Part shown: positions 5,438 through 9,967 of the stretch, piece after piece
How the letters are laid out: the number at the start of each line of letters is the position of its first letter
How positions within the stretch are numbered: position 1 is the first letter of the stretch
Origin: Chloroflexota bacterium
GTDB taxonomy: Bacteria; Chloroflexota; Anaerolineae; CG2-30-64-16
Assembly: GCA_029555885.1 (NCBI GenBank)
Contig: JAKPQT010000508.1
Span: forward strand, 1-9,967
DNA: 9,967 nucleotides
Direction of reading: 5' to 3'
Translations under genes and position numbers: made by a program
Notes under the pieces: generated by a model
What the model was told of the DNA's origin: nothing
The model's input: the letters and a program-made list of their open reading frames with translations, nothing else
Database searches by the model: none

Positions 5438-8059
5438 CTACTCGAACTGGATGGCCTCGATGATGCGGATGCGAGACGCCCGCCGGGCCGGCCACAGGGC
5501 GGCCAGTTGGGAGATGACCAGCGCAATGAACAGGCTCACAACGACCCCTGAGAGGGGCAGCGTGAAGGCCAGCTTGAAGCCGGCCATGCGGTTCATGCTG
5601 CTCAACACCGTGCGGGCCATCAGCACCCCGAACAGGATGCCCATGACGCCGCCGACTAGGCCCATCATGCCCGCCTCGGCCAGAATCATCCGGGCGACCT
5701 GCCGCCGGGTCATGCCCAGGCTGCGCAGCATGCCGAGCTCGCGCGTGCGCTCCACGACGTTCATGGTGAGGGTGTTGATGACACCCAGGGCGGCGACCAT
5801 CATCGTGATGATCGACATCACGTCGAAGAGGCTCGTCGTCTGCGTGATGAGACCCAGCGCGCGCGAGCGGATAGCCTCGTTGGATTCCACCGTGAGGTGC
5901 TGGCTGCGGCCGTACAGCCGGTCGATGCGGTCGCGGACCTCGCGCGGGGACTGGCCGGCCTCCGCCTTCAGCATGAAGGCGCTGACGTTATTGATGCCGA
6001 AATAGCGCCGCAGGTCCTTCCAACTGCCCTGAATGACGAGCCCCTGGTTGTAGAAGTCCACGACGACGGCGATGATCTCGAAGTCGCGCGCGCCCCGCCG
6101 TGTCGCCAGGCGGATGGTGTCGCCCGGCTCCAGGCCGTACTTCTCCGACAGCACGCTGGAGATGAACACGGTGTTGCCTGCGGCCAGCCGGTTGGCGAGC
6201 CGGGCGGGGTCGCCTTGCTCGCCGCTGAAGACGAACGAGGTCACGGTGCGGTAGGAGGCGGGGTCCACGGCCATCAGGGAAAGGTCCTCGCTGCCCCCAT
6301 CCGGCAGGATGCGCTTGACCTCGAGGTAGCGGATCGGCGTCACTGCGGCCACGCCGTCCACCGCGGCGAGCCGCCGCGCCAGGTCGGCGCGCATGTTGAG
6401 CGACGAGTGGACATAGATGTCGCCGCCGATGTATTTCAGAATCCAGGAGCCGATGTCGTCGCTGAATGCGGCGGTGATGGCCCGGATGCTCAGCACCATG
6501 GCGACGCCGGTCATCAGGGCCGCGACCGTCAGGGCGGTGCGCAGCCGGGCGCGCTGGACGTTGCGGCTGCCGAGCTGGCCCTCAGCGCCGTAGAGCCGGC
6601 GCATGCCCGGCCGCACCGCACGCTCCGCGATGTCGACGATGGCGGGGATCAGCAGCGTGCCGCCGAGGAACAGGTTCATGACCATCATATCGCGCATCTG
6701 CTCGCGCAGGGGCGCGGGGAAGGGCGCGATGACCAGCAGGGCGACGGAGGCCACCAGGAGGATGCTGCCGGCGATCCAGCCCCGCCGGACGAACCAGCCC
6801 TCGCGCGTGCTGCCGCGCACGCGCAGGGCCTCCAGGGGGGAGATGCGGCCCGCCTGCCAGGCCGGGACGGCGGCTGCAATCAGGGTCACGATGATGCCGA
6901 CGAGCAGGGCGGTGACGATCCCCGACGGGGGCACGCGCACGGTCCTGACCTCCTGCGCGACCACCAGCTCCATGACGCGAATCAGCCCGCGCGACAAGAG
7001 GACGCCGGCCCCCAGGCCGAGCACCGCGCCGGCCACACCGACGACGGTCGCCTCGGCCAGGATCTGGTTCAGGACCTGGCGCCGGGTCATGCCCAGGGTA
7101 CGCAGCATGCCGATCTCACGGGTGCGCTCGACGACGGTCATGGAGAAGGCGTTGTAGACGAGGAACCCGCCGACGAAGATGGCGATGGCGCTGAACATGT
7201 TCAGGCCCATCTGGTAGCCGCTGAGCATCTGCGAGACCCGCTGGCCCTGGGCCGCCGGGTACGTGACGGTATAGTCGGCGCCGAGGCGCGCCTGCAGGGC
7301 GCTGCGGAGCTGCTCCAGCGCCGGGCCGGACGAGTTCTCCGCCCGGGCGACCACGTCGATCTGGTCCAGGTCGCCCCCGCGCAGGAAGATCTCGCGCCCC
7401 GTCTCCAGGGGGATGACCCCGAACGCCCCGTTGTTGAGCTGCCCGGGCCCGTCCTTGTCCATCAGCCCGACGACGCGCAGCCGCACGGAGCCGCCCGGGG
7501 TGAGGAACGTCACCTCGTTGCCCAGCCGGACCTCCTGCTCGTCGGCGAAGGACTGCACGAGCACGACGTCGTATGCCCCGCGATCCGGCGACAGGAACTC
7601 GCCGGCGATGATCTTGTATTCGCGCGCACGCTGGTCCACGAGGGGGTCGACGGCGTAGAGCAGCAGGCCGCCGGCGGAGGCGCCGAGCATGCTGAGCTCG
7701 GTCTGGGCGGGGGCGGCCCCGTCGGCCAGCGAGACCTGGCCGCGCACGACGGGCACCAGTGCGGCCACGCCGCCGACTGCGGAGATGCGCTCCAGGGCGG
7801 CCGCGGGGAAGCCCTGCGCGCTGGCATCCGAGGGTGTGATGGTGAGGTGGGCCTTGCCTGAGGCCTGGCTGAAGACATCGGTGAGGGCGGCGAGGGTGCT
7901 GACGTTGGTCGCGCTGATGGCGAGGATGACGGCCACCCCGAGGACTACGCCGGAGGTGGTCAGCAGGGTGCGCAGCGGCCGGGCGCGCAGCGAGCTCAGC
8001 GCCAGCGTGATGAGGCGCCGCGCATGGATGAACCGGACCCGCAGATTCAGGGGGCTCAT
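5438..8059 (-). CDS. FtsX/MacB-type ABC permease with duplicated halves (10 predicted membrane segments)
   Basis: An 873-residue permease. Predicted membrane segments lie near residues 30-50, 285-308, 335-358, 378-400, 430-447, 458-475, 508-530, 743-765, 793-816 and 838-856. Two large extracytoplasmic domains (about 51-284 and 531-742) have MacB periplasmic-core character, and each is followed by an FtsX domain. The cytoplasmic coupling motif VERTRExGMLRxLGMTRRQV occurs twice, at 310 and 769, exactly 459 residues apart, which marks an internal duplication. The size and ten segments resemble YbbP/LolC-E-like long permeases. Such proteins act by mechanotransmission, moving lipids, lipoproteins or hydrophobic compounds from the outer face of the membrane rather than by a classical channel. 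The ATG overlaps the stop of the ATPase gene by 4 bp (ATGA), so the two are translated together. Substrate cannot be read from sequence. Confidence 0.92.
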   Translation of the reverse strand: MSPLNLRVRFIHARRLITLALSSLRARPLRTLLTTSGVVLGVAVILAISATNVSTLAALTDVFSQASGKAHLTITPSDASAQGFPAAALERISAVGGVAALVPVVRGQVSLADGAAPAQTELSMLGASAGGLLLYAVDPLVDQRAREYKIIAGEFLSPDRGAYDVVLVQSFADEQEVRLGNEVTFLTPGGSVRLRVVGLMDKDGPGQLNNGAFGVIPLETGREIFLRGGDLDQIDVVARAENSSGPALEQLRSALQARLGADYTVTYPAAQGQRVSQMLSGYQMGLNMFSAIAIFVGGFLVYNAFSMTVVERTREIGMLRTLGMTRRQVLNQILAEATVVGVAGAVLGLGAGVLLSRGLIRVMELVVAQEVRTVRVPPSGIVTALLVGIIVTLIAAAVPAWQAGRISPLEALRVRGSTREGWFVRRGWIAGSILLVASVALLVIAPFPAPLREQMRDMMVMNLFLGGTLLIPAIVDIAERAVRPGMRRLYGAEGQLGSRNVQRARLRTALTVAALMTGVAMVLSIRAITAAFSDDIGSWILKYIGGDIYVHSSLNMRADLARRLAAVDGVAAVTPIRYLEVKRILPDGGSEDLSLMAVDPASYRTVTSFVFSGEQGDPARLANRLAAGNTVFISSVLSEKYGLEPGDTIRLATRRGARDFEIIAVVVDFYNQGLVIQGSWKDLRRYFGINNVSAFMLKAEAGQSPREVRDRIDRLYGRSQHLTVESNEAIRSRALGLITQTTSLFDVMSIITMMVAALGVINTLTMNVVERTRELGMLRSLGMTRRQVARMILAEAGMMGLVGGVMGILFGVLMARTVLSSMNRMAGFKLAFTLPLSGVVVSLFIALVISQLAALWPARRASRIRIIEAIQFE
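5696..5766. repeat. Internal coding repeat of the permease gene, copy 2 (partner at 7073-7143)
   Basis: This 71-bp stretch matches 7073-7143 at 63 of 71 positions, 1377 bp (459 codons) apart. It encodes the second VERTRELGMLRSLGMTRRQV coupling loop. It is part of the coding sequence, not an inserted element. Confidence 0.8.
7073..7143. repeat. Internal coding repeat of the permease gene, copy 1 (partner at 5696-5766)
   Basis: It encodes the first VERTREIGMLRTLGMTRRQV coupling loop, contacting the ATPase. Nucleotide identity to the other half is much higher here than in the surrounding gene, where the halves are hardly alignable. Confidence 0.8.
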
Positions 8060-8811
8060 GGCTCGCTCTGGGCGTCCTCCATGGTCTGGATGACCACGCG
8101 CAGCCGCTGGCTCATGTCCTGCTGGGGGCTGAACGCGATGTCATAGCGAATCACCCCGTCACGGAGCATGACGACGCGGTCGGCATAGGCGGCCGCGCGC
8201 GGGTCGTGCGTGACGATGATGATGGTCTGCTCCAGCTCATCGCGCGAGCGGCGCAGCAGTTCCATGATGGCGGTGCCGGTCTTGGAGTCGAGGTTGCCCG
8301 TGGGTTCATCGGCGAGCACGATGGCGGGCTGGGTCACCAGGGCGCGGGCGATGGCCACGCGCTGTTGCTCGCCGCCGGAGAGCTGGTCGGGCTTGTGATG
8401 GCGGCGGTCGGTCAGGCCCACGAGCTCCAGCAAGGCTTCGATGCGTTCACGGAACCTGGCAGGATTCTGCCCGTCGATGATGAGCGGGAGCGTGATGTTC
8501 TCTTCGGCGGTCAGCGTGGGTAGGAGGTTGTAGAACTGGAAGACGAAGCCGACGTTGTGCCGGCGGGCCAGGGTAGCCTGGTCATCCGTGAGGACCGACA
8601 GCCGGAGGTTGTCCAGGGTGATCTCGCCGCCGGAGGGCCGGTCCAAGCCGCCGAGCAGGTGCAGGAGCGTGGACTTGCCGCTGCCGGATGGCCCCATGAT
8701 GGCGACGAAATCCCCGCGCTGGACGGCAAAGTCCACCCCCGCCAGCGCGTTGACCGGTTGCTCGCCCAGCCTGTACTGCTTCCGGAGCTGCGTGGCCTCG
8801 AGGATGGGCAT
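8056..8811 (-). CDS. ABC transporter ATP-binding protein, MacB/LolD type
   Basis: A complete 251-residue ATPase that powers the permease encoded directly downstream. Visible motifs: Walker [10 protein letters not shown] at 40-48, Q-loop Gln92 ([17 protein letters not shown]), signature [15 protein letters not shown] at 144-158, Walker B IVLADEP at 164-170 with catalytic Glu169, D-loop GNLDS at 172-176 and switch His202. The [12 protein letters not shown] and [13 protein letters not shown] wording is typical of the LolD/MacB/FtsE branch. A tail of about 30 residues follows the domain ([22 protein letters not shown]). The start at 8811 has AGGAG 6 nt upstream and lies about 25 nt from the predicted transcription start. 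It is the first gene of the five-gene operon. All catalytic residues are present. Confidence 0.95.
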   Translation of the reverse strand: MPILEATQLRKQYRLGEQPVNALAGVDFAVQRGDFVAIMGPSGSGKSTLLHLLGGLDRPSGGEITLDNLRLSVLTDDQATLARRHNVGFVFQFYNLLPTLTAEENITLPLIIDGQNPARFRERIEALLELVGLTDRRHHKPDQLSGGEQQRVAIARALVTQPAIVLADEPTGNLDSKTGTAIMELLRRSRDELEQTIIIVTHDPRAAAYADRVVMLRDGVIRYDIAFSPQQDMSQRLRVVIQTMEDAQSEP

Positions 8812-8842
8812 TTGTGACTCCTAAGTGCCTGGGGGTGCAATC

Positions 8843-8870
8843 AGTATAACGCAGCCGTGGAGCCTGTCAA
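8843..8870 (-). promoter_or_regulatory. Sigma70-type promoter of the five-gene operon
   Basis: On the minus strand a perfect -35 box TTGACA (8870-8865) is followed after 16 bp by TATACT (8848-8843), one base from the consensus -10. The expected transcription start is near 8836, giving a leader of about 25 nt with AGGAG before the ATPase ATG. It is the only strong promoter seen in the 210-bp gap below the regulator gene. Confidence 0.75.
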
Positions 8871-8886
8871 GTCGGAGATGGGGCGG

Positions 8887-8928
8887 GTGACAAAAGTTAC
8901 TTGTTGGCGGGGGTGCACTGCCGCGGCA
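8887..8928. promoter_or_regulatory. Candidate operator region upstream of the operon promoter
   Basis: Two symmetric elements lie upstream of the -35 box: an imperfect inverted repeat gtgac-aaaa-gttac at 8887-8900 (overlapping acaa...ttgt at 8890-8904), and a perfect 10-bp palindrome tgccgcggca at 8919-8928. GntR/FCD regulators bind short palindromes, so either could be a site for the adjacent regulator. No second copy was seen in front of the regulator gene, which leaves this weak. Confidence 0.25.
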
Positions 8929-8967
8929 CTTTGAAGTCATCCCATCCTGGCCCTCTATATCTGAACG

Positions 8968-9012
8968 AAAATTCCGGGCGCGGCGATGGAGCGGCATGAA
9001 TTGCCGCCGCGC
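8968..9012 (-). terminator. Probable terminator hairpin after the GntR gene
   Basis: Ten bases past the regulator stop is a perfect 8-bp GC stem, gcgcggcg at 8978-8985 with cgccgcgc at 9005-9012. In the minus-strand transcript it is followed six bases later by TTTT (8971-8968). A second, mutually exclusive hairpin, gcggca at 8991-8996 with tgccgc at 9002-9007, shares the same right arm. The weak, displaced T-run lowers confidence in intrinsic termination. Confidence 0.45.
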
Positions 9013-9021
9013 ACTACTTAC

Positions 9022-9702
9022 TTACGTCTTGTTGGTCTTCGCCTTGGCCGCGAGGAGTCCCACCTCCGCTTCGATGAGGTGTTGGATCAGGGCTTCTCGC
9101 GCGGCGACGGTGTCATGCCGGATGAGAGCCTCGAGGATGGTATCATGGGGCCCGGCGATGAGCGCGATGGCTTCAGGGTCGTTACGCGCGTTAAACACGA
9201 TGAAAGCATGGCTGACGCTCGAAAGCGTATTCCAGATTTTCAGCAAGCGCTCGCGCTTGCTCATGGTAATGATCTGGCGGTGAAATTCGATGTCCAGATC
9301 GGCAAAGTCTTCGTTACGGCCCTCGTTGAGCGCCAGGACCATTTGCTCCCTGATCTTACGCAGGCGCTCGATGTCGGCTGGGTCCAGTTTTTCGCCCAGC
9401 GATTCGACAGCCCGACCTTCAATCAGCCGGCGCAAGTCATAGATTTCGTGGATATCCTCTTCGGTGATTTCCGCGACGAATCTGCCGCGATACGGGTAGT
9501 TGACGACTAATCCTTCGTGCTCCAGCCGGGCGAGCGCCTCGCGCACGGGCCCCCGGCTAACCGCCAGTCGCGTGGCCAGCTCTACCTCAACCAGATGCGT
9601 GCCTGGCGGCAGTGCGCCGGTTACGATGGCCACCCGCAGTTGATGCAGGACCGATTGCCAGAGTTGATTGTGTACAGGTGGCGTAATGCCTAAAGCTTCC
9701 AT
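9022..9702 (-). CDS. GntR-family transcriptional regulator, FadR subfamily (FCD domain)
   Basis: A complete 226-residue DNA-binding regulator. Residues 10-75 are the GntR winged helix-turn-helix, with the typical RVAIVTGALPPGTHLVEVEL and LAVSRGPVREALARLEHEGLV (the recognition helix region is near 47-62) and wing YPYRGRFVAEI. Residues 82-215 are the all-helical FCD ligand domain. The metal-coordinating set of this family appears intact: Asp137, His141 (DIEFHRQI), His186 (GPHDTIL) and His208 (LIQHLI), so a carboxylate-type ligand bound through a metal is expected. The ATG at 9702 has GGAGGT 9 nt upstream. It lies 25 bp after the stop of the propeller-like gene and upstream of the export operon on the same strand, so it may regulate either. 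The gene looks more AT-rich than the operon. Ligand and targets are unknown. Confidence 0.92.
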   Translation of the reverse strand: MEALGITPPVHNQLWQSVLHQLRVAIVTGALPPGTHLVEVELATRLAVSRGPVREALARLEHEGLVVNYPYRGRFVAEITEEDIHEIYDLRRLIEGRAVESLGEKLDPADIERLRKIREQMVLALNEGRNEDFADLDIEFHRQIITMSKRERLLKIWNTLSSVSHAFIVFNARNDPEAIALIAGPHDTILEALIRHDTVAAREALIQHLIEAEVGLLAAKAKTNKT

Positions 9703-9727
9703 GGGCCACCTACCTCCATGATGGAAC

Positions 9728-9967
9728 CTAAGCTGGTGCGGGCAATGTCCCGCGCAGAACCCGGCCGTCCATGGTGCCTATGAAGACTTCTCCGCCCGCT
9801 AGCAGGTCCAGCGGCGCAGCACAACAAGTCAGTTGCGTGTTCCTTTCTTGAAGCAGGAGAGCCCATGAGGTCCCTGCATCGTCTGACAGGAGGAGCGCTT
9901 CATCGGTCGCGACGAGCACCCGTTGATGCTGTCCTGCGGGCGAGATCGCCACAGCGATAACCGAACC
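9728..9967 (-). CDS. Probable Asp-box (BNR) beta-propeller protein, C-terminal end (5' end outside window)
   Basis: The last 79 codons of a gene open to the right edge. The visible protein alternates short beta-strands with turns: ISPAGQHQRVLVATDEALLLSDDAGTSW, then LLAGGEVFIGTMDGRVLRG. SDDAGTSW matches the Asp-box pattern SxDxGxxW found in sialidase-like, Ycf48-like and other beta-propellers. The GTG at 9952 is internal to the open frame and is not taken as a start. With only one or two blades visible, function cannot be assigned. Its stop is 25 bp from the GntR start, so the two may be co-transcribed. Confidence 0.6.
   Translation of the reverse strand, partial: GSVIAVAISPAGQHQRVLVATDEALLLSDDAGTSWALLLQERNTQLTCCAAPLDLLAGGEVFIGTMDGRVLRGTLPAPA

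Noticed and set aside
5897..7861. Long plus-strand open frame opposite the permease gene
   Set aside because: It is antisense to a well-supported permease, and its translation is rich in His, Asp, Gly and Gln with no recognisable motif or ribosome site.
1..9967. tRNA, rRNA, CRISPR, transposase or phage genes
   Set aside because: None was seen in either strand; all longer stretches are accounted for by the listed genes, and no gap exceeds about 210 bp.

Overview
The window is GC-rich, gene-dense bacterial DNA. It holds one long minus-strand operon, a transcriptional regulator just upstream of it, and the cut ends of two other genes. The high GC, a lipoprotein-type HlyD adaptor with no outer-membrane partner in sight, a 10-helix FtsX/MacB-type permease and a dikinase-like gene next to an atypical PlsY-like gene suggest an environmental monoderm-like lineage such as Chloroflexota. 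That placement is an inference; no rRNA or marker gene is present to test it.

Layout, left to right. Positions 2-499 (+) are the C-terminal end of an FtsX-type ABC permease that begins outside the window. It converges on the minus-strand operon, which reads from right to left: ABC ATPase (8811-8056), 10-TM FtsX/MacB-type permease (8059-5438, ATGA overlap), HlyD-like lipoprotein adaptor with a long coiled coil (5357-3894), a three-domain PEP-synthase/rifampicin-phosphotransferase-like enzyme (3794-1311), and a divergent PlsY-like membrane acyltransferase (1297-560). A good sigma70-type promoter (TTGACA, 16 bp, TATACT) lies just upstream of the ATPase. A GntR/FCD regulator (9702-9022) precedes it on the same strand, separated by a GC-rich hairpin that may be a terminator. 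At the right edge is the C-terminal end of a probable Asp-box (BNR) beta-propeller protein (9967-9728).

How they may work together: the ATPase, permease and adaptor form a MacAB-like tripartite-type export or envelope-lipid extraction machine. The two distal genes are translationally linked (13-bp gap holding the Shine-Dalgarno) and add a phosphotransferase of unknown substrate and a membrane protein related to glycerol-3-phosphate acyltransferase. The operon therefore couples export or lipid movement with two chemical modification steps, plausibly under the GntR/FCD regulator. The substrate is unknown.

The least expected structure is a 42-bp sequence present twice, in opposite orientations, in the two gaps on either side of the adaptor gene (38 of 42 positions identical). 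Each copy can also fold by itself into a 7-bp stem with a 14-nt loop in the mRNA sense, with one difference preserved as a G-U wobble.
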